From positions 608,501-672,500 of the forward strand of contig CAUYUJ010014549.1 of NCBI GenBank assembly GCA_963575745.1: a DNA stretch of 64,000 nucleotides. The letters are read 5' to 3'. Positions 51,650 to 62,459 of the stretch are shown here, one piece after another. The DNA comes from Prorocentrum cordatum (taxonomy: Eukaryota; Sar; Dinophyceae; Prorocentrales; Prorocentraceae). The notes beneath the pieces were generated by a model. That model was not told the DNA's origin, did no database searches, and was given only the letters and a program-made list of their open reading frames with translations. How positions within the stretch are numbered: the first letter of the stretch is position 1; the number at the start of each line of letters is the position of its first letter. Made by a program: the position numbers and the translations under genes.

Positions 51650-52560
51650 CGTTTAGGGCGGGGTCTGGTTTGCTTTTGAGTGGCCTTGTCTACTTGTTAA
51701 AAATACGATCCCCTTTTGGGCGGTGACACCTCTATTGTTGGGTCGTCTGGCCTGCAATCACGGTTGTGCTGGTTCATGTGTGGCAGCAGTCTGGTTTAAC
51801 TTTCTGCTCGGTCTACGTTTCGGTGGGTTCTTCTATTTTCGTGGCCAGGTCTGGCTTCCGTCAAGCAGCGGTCAGGCCTTCTGTCGGGGGTGGTCTTGTC
51901 CACTTTTGCGCGGGCGCCTGTTTACTTCTAGGCAGGCATGGCGCACATTCGGGCGAGGTCTGGTCTATTTTCGGACGGCTTGGCCTCCGTAGATGGGTGG
52001 TCTGGCCTACGTGTCAGATGTACCTGGTCTACTTGTGTAAAGCATGATTTACGTGTGCGCGTGCGGTTTGGCGTATATACACATATATATATATATATAT
52101 ATTGGGCGCGATCAGGTCTGATTTTTCTTCGGTCTGGCATCCGGTGTCTTGTCTGGATCAGTCGAAGTCTGGTCGTCGTCTCGGTGGCCTGGCCTTCGTT
52201 CATATGTCGTTTGGTCTAGTTATGGGAGCGGCCTGTTCTACTTTGCGGCGGTCTGGTCTACTTTATGGCGAGGTCTGGGGAATGGCTCTACTTTGGCTCT
52301 TCGAGCGGCCAGGCAGCCATTCGCGCGCGCTCTGGTGCACGTATCAGCTGGATGCGGTGTGTGCGTGCGTTTTCTTTGAACTATGGTTCATTTTTGCGCG
52401 CGACATCTCCCGTTCAGACGGGCCTGGCCGACGCGCGCGTGAGTGATGCGCGCGCGTGGTCTTGTTTACTTATGCGAATTTGTTCTACTTGTGGGAAGGG
52501 TCTGGTATCCTTGTGGGTGAGATATCGTGAAATTTCGCTCCACTGCTCAGCTGGGCAACC
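51650..52560. repeat. Degenerate GGTCTGG...CTACTT repeat region
   Basis: GGTCTGGTCTACTT-like strings recur every 30-45 bp (TGGTTTGCTTTTG, GGTCTACGTTTCGG, GGTCTATTTTCGG, GGTCTACTTTATGG). It shares GGTCTG and TACTT with the better preserved 21-bp array at 54.77 kb and may be a diverged relative. A TA microsatellite lies inside at 52074-52111. Confidence 0.65.
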
Positions 52561-54764
52561 CGCTCTACTGTTCAGCTGGGTCCACCAGCGCACTTGCGGA
52601 TCGTTTTACGCAACCAGGAACTGCTCCGGCAGCCGCTCGCCCGCCGCGCTGGTCCGCGCCAGAGGCTGCGGATCATCGCCGAAGTCCAGACTCGTTGGGC
52701 GCCAACATCACCACGCGGGCCTCTATCTCTGCAAGCCGACGTTTGTCCACCTGCGCGCGCCCCCCGCCCGCGGCGAACGCGCGCCTCGGCCGCCGCGCCC
52801 CCCGCGGCGCCCCGAAGGTGTTCCTCGACGCCTATGCGGGCTAGAGCCGCGGGCGAGAACCGCTCGTCGAAGTCCTTGCAGGCGCGAGCGGGGGGCCCGT
52901 GGAGCAAGTCCCGCGAGCAGGCCAACGCGCGCAGTAGATCACTCCTTGAAGCCCCTTGCGCGACGCAGCACCTGCGCGGCTATCGCGTCGAAGGATAAAA
53001 TGCTCGCGACAGAGTCTGCGACGCCCATCCTCCCTTCGCTAGCGCGAGAACCAGAAATGAGCCTCCGCAGCGCTGAGCTCGCAACGCTGACAGATGGCGC
53101 CCGCGGCGGGGGCGCCCGACAGTCCCAGAATGGTTTGCATCGCCCGCGCCGCGGCGGGGGCGATGGCTGGCCTTTCCTTAATTGTTGATGTGATTTTGAA
53201 ATGGCCCTTACTTTTGCCGGACCACGCAGTCGCGCCAAAGGCTGCGACGGGAACCTCTAACCCTAATTCCTCCACGCATGACGCGGCGAACGGTGGCGGC
53301 GGCAAAATCTCGCGGCCAAGAGCTTCTTCATTATTGGTCAAGCACAGGAAGCAGATCAGCTCGTCGAGTTCGCGCGCGCACCCAGGCGCACCAATGCCAT
53401 CTCGCGAGCGCGTCGCGCCGGAGGCTGCAATTTCCGCGGCCACGGTTCCGCGGGCCACATCGGCAGACTGGCGACTCAATGCCCGCGTCGGCCAAACCCT
53501 GTTCGGCCCCGGACCCCGCGCCAGCAGCAGGGGCCAATCTTCCTCGTCGACAGGCACGCGCGCGCCCTCCGCTTTGAGCAACCGCCGCAAGAACCTCGGG
53601 GGCGCGAAGACGACGCGACGAGCCGCCGCGAGGGGGCAGGGGGGGCGCGGGAGGACGCGCGAACGGGAGTAGGAAATGCGGGGAGCGCAAGGGGGGCGAA
53701 GAGGACGCGCAATGCGGGGTGGGGGGGGGGGGCGCGGCGCGGGGGGGGGAAGGCGCGACGCAGGAGATGGAGAAGGACCCTTGCCGGGCCACATCGGGAC
53801 CCGAGAAACGGTCGGGGCTCTCCTGGCGAAGTCTGTCGGCAGTGCCCAAACCACCTGATTCGATTGTATGTGGCGCCTGCCCAAATATTTACCTCGCGCT
53901 TCCGCGGGGCTCTCTCCGCGCCCCTGAACGTGGGTTTCGCTGCGGATGCCTCGGCGAGATCTTCGCGGGCGGCTCGGGGGTTTCCATTGCGCGCGTTAAG
54001 GGTCAACGCCGCGAGTTCCTGGCCACCCGCCCGGCGACTCGTTGGGTTCATGCATTGGTGGTGCCCGGTAGTCGCGCCAGAGGCCGCGCCCCCGCGCGTG
54101 CTCCGCTCCTCGCGGTGCGCGAAACTGCACCTTGCGCTCGTCGCGGTGTCCGAGAACCTGTCATCCGCTCATGTCCGCTTCCATCGAGGTCCACGCGCCA
54201 TGAAACATATCAACTCGCTCTGCGGGGCCCGCGCGCCCCCGGCAAGGCAGCGCAGTCGACAAGTGCTCAAGCAGCGATCTCGTCGACCATCGCCAGTGGC
54301 ACAGACGGATCACCACCAAAAGCTCCAGCCGCGCAGCAATCGCGCCAGGGGCTGCGGCGCTCCGAAGATGCCGACCGCGTGCCACACCGACCCGCGCGTC
54401 ACGTCTGCGAAACAGGGAGAGGGCGAAACCGCCCACAACGCACGCGCCTACTTCGTCGGCCGCTTTGCCCGAGACATCATTCCATCTGGCCACTTTCCAT
54501 TACTGCCATGTCTTTGGAAGGCGATATGCGGTGCATTTCTTGCTGTTGCAGCTCCCGCCGCAGTCTCTGGCGCGCTCGGGGCACGCCTTGCAGCGCAACG
54601 CCATCGCGCAGGAGGCTGCGAATGCCCGCGAATCGCTGCGTCGCCCCGCGCGGGCGGACGTCGCGCTGCTTGAGCCCGAGCAGCTAGGAACAAGCGGATG
54701 GCGTGATGAATGTCAAGCCACGCACCGCTGCACCAAATTTCACGGTGTTGCGGCGAATTCCCGT
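52561..54764. other. GC-rich region with a dispersed 15-mer, no gene supported
   Basis: Overlapping frames are open on both strands (for example 53884-53039 minus), but the products are Ala/Arg/Pro-rich with no domain. Six copies of a GCGCCAGAGGCTGCG-like sequence on the plus strand (52656, 53232, 53415, 54074, 54341, 54606) suggest an old large repeat unit. A G-rich stretch is at about 53700-53755. Confidence 0.45.
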
Positions 54765-56180
54765 CTCCTCTACTTTTCCGGTGATCTCTTTTACCTTCCT
54801 GGGTGGTCTCCATTACTCTCTGGGGGTCCCCTTTACTTGTTGGGTGGTCTGCTTTACTTGTTGGGTGATCGGCTGTACTTTTCTGGGTGGCCTCCTTTCC
54901 TTTCCTGGGTGGTCTGCTTAACATGTTGAGTGGTCTGTTTTATTTGTTTTTTGGTGGTATCCTTGACTTTCCTGGGTGGTCTCCCCTACTTTTTCTGGGT
55001 GGTCTACTTCACTTACTGTTTGGTGGTTTGCTTCACTTTTTGGGTGGTCTGCTTTACTTTCCAAGGTTGTTTGCAGTCCTTCTTTGGGGGTGACTCCTGT
55101 ACTTTATCTGGTGGGATAATGTTTTTTGGGTGGTCTGCACTACTGTTTTGGGTGGCCGGTTTTACTTGTTCTGGGTGGTCTCCTTTACTTTCCTGGGTGG
55201 TCATCCATACTTGTTGGGTGGTCTCCTTTTACTTTGTGGGTGGTCCCCTTTACTTTTTGGGTGGTCTGCTTTACGTGTTTGGGTGGTTTCGATTACTTGT
55301 TGGGTGGTCCGCATTACTCTCCTGGGTGGTCTGCTTTACTTGTTCTGGGTGGTCTCCTTTACTTTCCTGGGTGGTCACCTTTACTTGTTGGGTGGTCTCC
55401 TTTTACTTTGCGGGTGGCCCCCATCTACTGTTTGGGTGGTCTGCTTTACGTGTTTGGGTGGTCTGCTTTACTGTTCTGGGTGGTCTCCCTTACTTTCCCC
55501 GGTGGTCTCCTTCACTATGTCGGGGGTCTCCTTTACTTTCTGCGTGGTCTGCTTCACTTGCTGGGTGGTCTCCTTTACTTCCCTGGGTTGTCTGCTTTAC
55601 TTGTTTGGGTGGTCCCCTTTACTTTCCTGGGTGGCCCCCTTTGCATTCTGGGTGGTCTGCTTTACTCTGTTGGGCGATCCTCTACTTTCCTGGGTGGTCA
55701 CCTTTGCTTGTTGGGGAGTCCCCTTTGCTCTGTGGGCGGTCTGTTTTACTGTTTGGGTGGTCTGCTCTACGCTTTGTTAGGTTCTCATCTGCTGTCCTGG
55801 TCGGCCTCCTTTACTTGCCGGGTGGTCTCCTGCGCGTTTTGGGCAGTCTGCTTCCCTTGTTTAGTGGTATCCTTTTCATTGCTGGGTGGTCTCCATTACT
55901 TTTCTTCGGGGTGTCCTTTACTCTTCGGCTGGTCTACTTTTCTGGGTGGTCTACTTTCCTTCTATGGGTGGCTTCCTATACTTTCCTGGCAGATCTTTTT
56001 TGGTTGTTGGGTGGTCTGCTTTACTTGTTGGGTGGCCTGCTGCGCTTTGCTCGGTGGCCCCCGTTACTTTCGTTCGCGGCCCCCCTTACTGTCCCGGGAG
56101 ATATTATTTACTTTTTGGCTGGCCCGCTTTACTTTTTTGGTAGTCTGCACCACCTCTGCGAGTCGTTCGTTCCTTTACTT
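54765..56180. repeat. 21-bp minisatellite (TTACTTGTTGGGTGGTCTGC type)
   Basis: About 60 units, mostly 21-22 bp, read CTTTACTTGTTGGGTGGTCT or CTTTACTTTCCTGGGTGGTCT with substitutions. Because 21 is seven codons, a 647-codon plus-strand frame and others stay open and translate as Leu/Gly/Trp/Phe strings. I consider these artefacts of the repeat. The array is more uniform around 55.1-55.6 kb than at its ends. Confidence 0.9.
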
Positions 56181-56284
56181 TACTGGGTGATCCCCTTGAA
56201 TTCTCCATCTCCTAAGATGGGCTTCTTGTTATTTCTTGGACGCCGCCGACTTCTCCTCCTTCTCCTTCCCCCCCCCTCTCCCCC

Positions 56285-56400
56285 CCATGCCCAGACTTAC
56301 TCATGCGCAGACTTACTCTCGCACAGAACTATCCGTGCTCAGACCTACTCATACTCAGACCGACTCCTACTCAGACTTACTCATGCTGAGACTCACGCAC
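56285..56400. repeat. CAGACTTACTCATG repeat (inverted GAGTCTGA family)
   Basis: About seven units of CAGACTTACTCATG type (CTCAGACCTACTCATACTCA). They are the reverse complement of the motif in the 50.7-51.26 kb array. Confidence 0.8.
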
Positions 56401-56637
56401 GCCCCGTTCGCGGCCGTCTTGCGGGGATGTCTCGAGCGGTTGTCCTGTTCTCTGCCCCGACATCCCCCGCTTCCGGAGCGGATTTGGAGGGTGTCCTGAG
56501 CGAGGCGCTCATTCTCACGCCCCCGAGGGGATCCGCCGAGGGGCATTGCACGGCCCCGTTCGCGGCCGATTTGTGGGGACGTATCAAGCGGTCTGCCTGG
56601 TTTCTGCCTCAGCACCCTTCGCTGTCGGCGCAGACTG
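56400..56637. repeat. ~150-bp satellite, left part
   Basis: About 1.5 units of the same satellite that fills 62588-64000. GTTCGCGGCCGTCTTGCGG (56404) and GTTCGCGGCCGATTTGTGG (56561) are 157 bp apart. It stops in the middle of a unit at the left LTR of Copia-C. Confidence 0.85.
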
Positions 56638-56782
56638 TGGCGAAAGTTGCGCGGATGCGCGGGGGGGGGGGGGGGGGGGGGGGCGCATCTTGGGGTTCGT
56701 TTTTCTCCGACGCAGCCCGAACAAAAGGGCCTGCGGGAATGCTACTAATTGATGGCGTCCGAATCACTCAAGATCCCGAGCG
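56638..56782 (-). repeat. Copia-C 3' LTR
   Basis: It starts TGGCGAAAGTTGCGCGGATG and ends near AAGATCCCGAGCG. It matches 62458-62587 along its length. It differs by a run of 23 G (56661-56683) where the other LTR has TGGGGAAAGCA. Confidence 0.75.
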
Positions 56783-56961
56783 CGCCGCCTGGCCGAGCGG
56801 GGGGCGGGTGGTGAGCCTGCTCCTCCTCGGACACCCCTCGGGTCACCACTCCCTCCAGGGTCTTAGAAAGTGAAACCTAAAACCCGCAGTGCCTCGACGC
56901 GTAGTCGCGGAGGTCTAGACTCGCGCCCATGGCGCGTCTAAGCAGTGCACGGCTCAAGGCC

Positions 56962-57489
56962 CTATTCGGACCACACCCCCTGCTCTCTCGGTCCCAAAGG
57001 CTGGAAACGGGGGCTGGTCGTCCACCGGGCGTACTTGACCTGGCTCTTGGTGGCAACCGTCCTTCTGCGCTCGCCCCCCCTAGTCTTGAGCTTCACTGCT
57101 GGCTCGCTCGATCCCTCGATCGGAGCGCGCCGTGGCTTCCGTCCGTCGCCAGCGCGCGGTGGGGCACCCGCGCGGCGCCAACTCGGCCCCGCACGCGGAC
57201 AAAACCAGCAAACCAAGGAAAACCCTAGCAATGCGAGCAGGGGCCCTAGGCGTAGCACAGCCAGGCTCACGTAGTAGCCCTCAGTCGTGACTCCTGGCAT
57301 GGCCACTGGAGTCAACGCACTCCCGTCCATCTCTTGCGGTGCCTCGCAAGACTCGGTCGAGCTTCCCTGCGCCGCCGTGGGGAGCGACGCAGCCACTGCA
57401 AGCAACGCCTTCAGCAGGGCTGACTGGGCCTGGAAGTCGGCCAGCATGGCCCCGACTCCAGCTACCCTCGAGGTCCCTGGCACGGGCAC
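56962..57489 (-). pseudogene. Copia-C Pol C-terminal extension with membrane segment
   Basis: This frame is in phase with the RNase H frame and separated from it by one TAG and 27 bases, so it is probably the continuation of Pol. It contains a hydrophobic segment, LRLGPLLALLGFSLVCWFCP, followed by basic sequence (GDGRKPRRAP). I know no function; such tails occur in related copia proteins. Confidence 0.45.
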
Positions 57490-57516
57490 CTCCTTCAGTC
57501 CGCAGCTCTCGCGGAG

Positions 57517-57948
57517 CTACTCGAGGCGTGTCCCCGGCAACGCCTTTGCGCCGAGATCCGCCAGGTGGTCGTCGCCAGCTACGGGCTCAATGATGATGAC
57601 CTTCTTGGCCACCAGCTGCTGAATCCAGAGCGTCTTCGTGGCAAGGTGCTTGATCCGCCCAGTGCCCTGGCGCCTCGTCAGCGCTCTCGCACTCGAGCTG
57701 TCGCGTCGCCAGCTCGCGCGCGCGCTGTGGCCCATGAACGTGAAGAGCGCTTTCAGCCCAAGTCCTTCGCTGAGACCTCGAGCTCCAGCGCGCCACTCGG
57801 CTTCGCAGCTGCTAAAAGACTGGACGTCTTGACGACAGCTGAACCCAAGCATTGGGCACCCACGCGCGGTGATGTGCACGATGGTCTGGCTCCCGATCCT
57901 TCGCGTCGCCTGCCCAGTCGGAGTCTGTCCACGCGACCAGGTCGACAC
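57517..57948 (-). pseudogene. Copia-C RNase H
   Basis: The first strand with VAWTDSDWAGDAKDR lies at the end of the RT frame. After a shift near 57940 this frame gives QSFSSCEAEWRAGARGLSEG (Glu block), then TGRIKHLATKTLWIQQLVAK and VAGDDHLADLGAKALPGTRL, the last conserved Asp block. The domain is complete apart from the shift. Confidence 0.8.
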
Positions 57949-58762
57949 TGTCCCGCGGCGCGGTGGGCTTGGCCATCCTCGCGCCCAGGCCCCCCGTGCC
58001 CTCCAGGTACCTTACCAGCCTCTTGAGGGCTCGCACGCCCGCCTCACGGGGCGATGAGATGCACGAGGTCAGGTAGTTGATGTCGAACTGAGCATCTTCA
58101 CGGTCATGAAGGTAGAACAGCAGGCACATGGCCACGCTCCTGAGCAGCTTAGCCTCGTCTGGGCTGAGGTCGGGCGTGTCGCCCCTGCCTGTCCTGCGCG
58201 CCTCCACCCCTGGGGTGGCGCGCGGGTTGCCCTCCTCAAGGCCTGGCGCCTCCAGCGCCTTCGTGGGGCACTTCCCGCTGGGCTGAATGCAGGTAGCGTC
58301 GGCCTCTCGCACGCGCCGCCTCCTGAGAAACTCGCGGTCGGCACCGTCGCCTTGTAGGCCTGGCCACTTCGCCTCGATGTCGCGGCCCAGGTCCAGCACG
58401 AAGCCGGACCCTACGACTCCAGGCGCCGCGCCGTGCATGTCGTCCATGCGCAGCTCCACCAGACATGGGGGCTCGGCGCGCCAGAAGAACTGGGGCGCGG
58501 TCGGCGACCGCTCGAAGCCTCTGGCCATGAGCTTCCCCGCGGCGAACTCGACCCAGTGCTTCCCGCCAGCGCACCGTCCTGGCAACTGCTTCTCGAGCTG
58601 CCAGACGCAGTCCTCATTGTCGCCCTTCGCGCGGCACTCTTCCAGGACTTCGGGTGGGCACTCGACACGCGCGCCCTCCTCCTCGGGGACATGGTAGTGC
58701 GCGTCATCCGCGTTAACAGTGAAGGTGGGCCATCCGTGCTTCAGAGCCACATAGTCCACCAC
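57812..58762 (-). CDS. Copia-C reverse transcriptase
   Basis: The frame shows ADDAHYHVPEEE near the start, WQLEKQLPGRCAGGKHWVEF (the YGxxxAxxxW-type region), and CLVELRMDDMHGAAP, where DD is the intact catalytic pair. It then has LSPDEAKLLRSVAMCLLFYL and DAQFDINYLTSC, GVRALKRLVRYLEGTGGL, typical of the RT/RNase H connection. The N-terminal RT part is in the preceding frame. The residues for catalysis are present here, unlike Copia-A and DIRS-2. Confidence 0.8.
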   Translation of the reverse strand: MVDYVALKHGWPTFTVNADDAHYHVPEEEGARVECPPEVLEECRAKGDNEDCVWQLEKQLPGRCAGGKHWVEFAAGKLMARGFERSPTAPQFFWRAEPPCLVELRMDDMHGAAPGVVGSGFVLDLGRDIEAKWPGLQGDGADREFLRRRRVREADATCIQPSGKCPTKALEAPGLEEGNPRATPGVEARRTGRGDTPDLSPDEAKLLRSVAMCLLFYLHDREDAQFDINYLTSCISSPREAGVRALKRLVRYLEGTGGLGARMAKPTAPRDSVDLVAWTDSDWAGDAKDREPDHRAHHRAWVPNAWVQLSSRRPVF

Positions 58763-58769
58763 TCGGCTG

Positions 58770-60854
58770 TCAGCCCTGCTGCTCCCTGGCGTAAAGGTCG
58801 TCGCGGTACTCCTGCCACTTGAACTCTCGCGCGTCGTACCCTGACTTGGCGATCCTGCATCCGAGGTTCGCGTCCCACTTGTGAACGTGGTCGCAGCGGG
58901 TGCTGATCCGCTTGCCAGCGGCCTCGCTCCGTTTGACGAGCTTGCCCAACCCGTGCTGCTTCAGGCCGGCGAGGGCCCGTTTGGTGGAAGCCTCGATCAA
59001 CTGCGAGTCCGACGCATCATGTGGATCAGGGACTTCCATGTCCCTGGGGATCTGCAGGAAGTCAAGGCGAACGTCATCACATGGCTCTGCCGCTACTCCG
59101 CTAACGCGTGACCTCGCAAGAGCGCCTCGGTTGTCACCCTCTTCCGCGGGTCGCTTCGGCGATCGACCCATCGGGGGCGTCAGCGGGGGCGCACTCGCTG
59201 GTGCAGCGACCCTCGGCGCAACGGGGGTGTCGTCCCCATAGCGGCCTCCAGCCGACGTCTGCGTCGCTGGCCCCGTCTGCCTGCCCCCGGCATGCGCCTC
59301 GGCGCCGCCCGCCGCTTCGGCCGAGGACGCCGCCGTGGGCGCGCCCTTCTGGGGTGCTGGCCCGCCGCCATGGGCGGCCCCAGTGGCCCGGGCGGCACCG
59401 CTCGGGCCTGGCCGACTCTGGGCTGCCTCTTGCGCCGCCAGGTCGGCGTCCGCAGCGGCGGGGGGCGTCGCGATAGGCTCGATCCCACGCGGGACATTGC
59501 TCTGCCCTCGGCGCTGCCACGGCATGTGCGCGATCGCCGCCGCGGAGGCGCGGTTGAACCTCCGCTCTTCGGGCAGCCTCTTGACGGTCCTCGTCGCGAC
59601 TAGCTCGCCCGTCTCGAGGGCGCATATGCGCCCGTCGGTGTCGTAGCTCGGCCCTAGCCAGACTGCCCTCCCGAAGCCCATGTCACCCTTGCGGTGCACC
59701 TTGCCCCTCGCCCTGCGATTCTCGCCCCTGGGCAGACGCGCTAGGGCAGATTTCCCTGGAGTGGCCATCTCCCTGGTGTAGGCGTGGCCGTAGAGGTCCT
59801 CATGTGCTGTGCGACCGCTCGCCTTGATCCTCAGGTTGGTGCATGCCCAGCCCGCGTGGCGTTGCAACCACATGTGCATGGCCGTGCCTGGTCGGACCCT
59901 GGCCCCTAGTCGTGCCTCCAGCGCGCTCCTGCTCGTGCGGAACTGCGCCTGGATGATGTCATTGGCATTCTTGGAAGGGTTCGGCTGGGGGCTGAACGTA
60001 GGCGCAGGTCTCGCGACCACACGGTTGGGCAGCTCCGCCTCGACCTTGTTGGCCAGGTCCATCATGGTGCCCTCGTGGTCTGGCCTTAGGATGACTTTTT
60101 GATGGAAGAAGCATTTTATGAACGCCACCGTGGCTGCCACCGCGTAGGGATCAGCGCGTCGGTCGGGTTTCGGGACACTGCGCGTGGCGCCTGCGTCGGC
60201 ATCCGCGATCGCCAGCACCACTTCCTCGCCCTGTCTCTGGCCATCCTCGGCGCGGGGGCCCGCCTCCACGGCGTCGGCCGCCTCGCCCTTGAAGAATGCC
60301 AAGTCAAACCCGCTCACCGGGAGGCGTTCCACCTCCGCGCCCAGCAACACGTGGGGCCTGCCGCGCCCACGTCCCAGGTGACAGTGCTCACACCAGCGCC
60401 GCGGTGGGCAGTGCTGGTTCTCTTCGTGGCGCCGTCTCTCCTCGGGCGTTAGCTCGCGGACGTCGGGGAACGTGGTCGGTCCCACCACCTGCCCCGACTC
60501 CGCCTGGCACCTCATCTCCTCGCGCCCCAGCTCGCGGATATCATCCGTCGCCGCCCTCACCTTGCGTCCGCCCTCGTACTCGACGAGCCGTAAATCTCCT
60601 CGATGCGCTTCTGCATGGCGCCGATCCTCGAGCTTGGTCCTAGCCCCTCGAGGCGTGACCGCCCCGGCGGCGGCGGCGCCGCAGGTGCTTCCTGACCCTG
60701 CGCGGGCGCCGCCGCCTCCGCCTCCTGCGCCCTGGGTGGCGCCGCCGCCTCCTGCGCCTGTGGTGGCGCAGCTCCTGCCTCTGGTGGCGCTGGGCCACGC
60801 GACCCTCGAGCTTCGGGGCGCGGCGGAGGACCCTCTCCTCGCGCCGTCCCCCAC
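58770..60854 (-). pseudogene. Copia-C integrase and linker
   Basis: The N-terminal zinc-binding part reads RRRHEENQHCPPRRWCEHCH. The core follows, with VSGFDLAFFKGE (first Asp), KVILRPDHEGTMMDLANKVE (second Asp), and NPSKNANDIIQAQFRTSRSA, where relatives have NGxAERAV. The catalytic Glu is therefore not seen. Downstream are PGTAMHMWLQRHAGWACTNL, GRTAHEDLYGHAY and MGFGRAVWLGPSYDTDGRIC, typical of dinoflagellate copia, then a long Ala/Pro-rich linker into RT. Confidence 0.75.
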
Positions 60855-62459
60855 GGAGCCCCCGCGGCGCCAGCTGCGGCGACCCTGGCGGGGCAGGCTG
60901 CGTGCTCGGCCTCGCCCGTCGCGTCGTGGATTTGCGCGGCGCAGTAGAACGCATTGCCGACTAGCTTCACGTCCGCCCGCTCGCCCGTCCCGGGGTTCAC
61001 GGCGCGCGGGTCGCTCTCCTCAAGGACAAACTTGAACTGCTTGCGCTCCAGCTTCCCTAGGCTGAGCACCGCGTCCTGAGGGTCGAGGTCGCTGCTCACT
61101 CTGAGGCACCCCAAGCACGGCTGGCGACCCTTCTCGCCGCCGACGACCATCGGGATCCGACGGGGCCCCTCGGTGCCAAGCCTCTGGCCGCTCACCGTGG
61201 TGAGCTTGGGCGCAGCGGGGTCCTCCTGAACCGTTGGATGCCGCGCTCCGAATGCCTGGCCGCAGAGGTGATCGTCGCTGCCACTGTCTGCGAGGACGAG
61301 CCCTCTGCGCTCCTCCCCGCGGCAGCCTCCGACCGAGCTCCTGACTTCAAAGACCCAACCGACCTCGTCACCGTCGGATCCTGCGGCCATCGCGCTCACA
61401 GTCCCCTGGCCGTCAGCGCCCGCAGGGGTCTGCCGGGCTGCGGCCGCCCTCGGGGGCGCCGCCGACGGCGCCCGCGGCTTGCCACCCGCCTTGCGCCAGC
61501 AGTCCTTCTCCTTGCGCCCCTGGCCCTGGCACCAGTTGCAGGTCCCCTCGAACTTGGCGGGGCAGCTGCCCTTGAGCTTGTCAGTCTTGACTCCCTTCTT
61601 GCTGCCCTTTCCGCCCCTGTCGCCCTCGCCGCTCATCTTGTCGCCCTTGCCGCCTCCAGACATGTCGCCCACGTGCTTGGGCCGCGGCTGTTGCGGCAGG
61701 GCATGGCCCGAGATCGCTCCGATCCCGATCGGCGCCGCGCCTTGGTCCACCGCGCCGCCGGCTGCGAAGACCTGCCCCGACGCCACCCACTCTCTCGGGC
61801 GGGTCCTCAGCGCCACGTGCGAGACCGTGGCGGCCGTCGGAGCGTTGCGCAGCACGGTCTTGCACGGCTCGGGGCTGTGGACGAGCAGCGCGGCGATGCG
61901 GAACTCATCGCCGATGTCCTCTCCCGCCTGCATGACGCACCTCGCCACGTCGTTGTCCCAGTCGACAAGCTGGTCAGCGAACGGCTTCTGGTCGCCCCAC
62001 CTGGGGTTGAGCAGGCCGCTGAGCATGGCTGCGAACCTGTTGCCCGCCCCAGGCTCGCACTCGTTCTTGATCGCCCGCCAGGCGACGAAACCCTCGTGCC
62101 TGCCCGCGAGCGCAACCATCGCCAGCGCCTTGCGCTGGGTCTCGGTGATCAGCATGGCATGCAGCAGCTTGCTCGTTGCTGCCGCGCGCTCGCCCATGCT
62201 GACGTCGTCCACCGCGAGCGCTGGCTGGGCCCCAACGTTGTCGATGAGGCCATCCCAGCCCATCAGCGCGAAGAACGCGTGAGCTTTGATGGACCAGCTG
62301 GGCCAGTCCTCATCTCCACCACTGAACCCTGGCATCTTGATGTCCTCTGCAATCCACCAACTGCTCTCTGGGCGCCGCTGCCATGGGCGGCGCGCGCCCA
62401 CAGTCTCCCCGTGGATCTGATCCGCGTAGTTCACCGCAGAACCGCGCTCCGCTACCATG
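60557..62459 (-). CDS. Copia-C Gag and protease
   Basis: The first ATG in the internal region (62459-62457) straddles the LTR/primer-site junction; the frame is also open through the LTR. The capsid-like part reads GFSGGDEDWPSWSIKAHAFF, TSKLLHAMLITETQRKALAM and LVDWDNDVARCVMQAGEDIG. A zinc knuckle follows: CNWCQGQGRKEKDC, with Arg where His is expected. The protease has RGLVLADSGSDDHLCGQAFG (DSG intact), then TTVSGQRLGTEGPRRIP and LSLGKLERKQFKFVLEES. The frame ends at 60557 in a low-complexity Pro/Ala/Gln tail, just before the integrase frame. Confidence 0.8.
62446..62457 (-). promoter_or_regulatory. Copia-C primer-binding-like site
   Basis: The minus strand reads TGGTAGCGGAGC directly after the LTR end. 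It differs at two positions from TGGTATCAGAGC, complementary to the 3' end of initiator tRNA-Met in many copia elements. It would prime first-strand cDNA synthesis. Confidence 0.6.

Noticed and set aside
54930-56873. 647-codon plus-strand frame with many hydrophobic residues
   Set aside because: It is the translation of the 21-bp minisatellite; the membrane-like appearance comes from the repeat unit.
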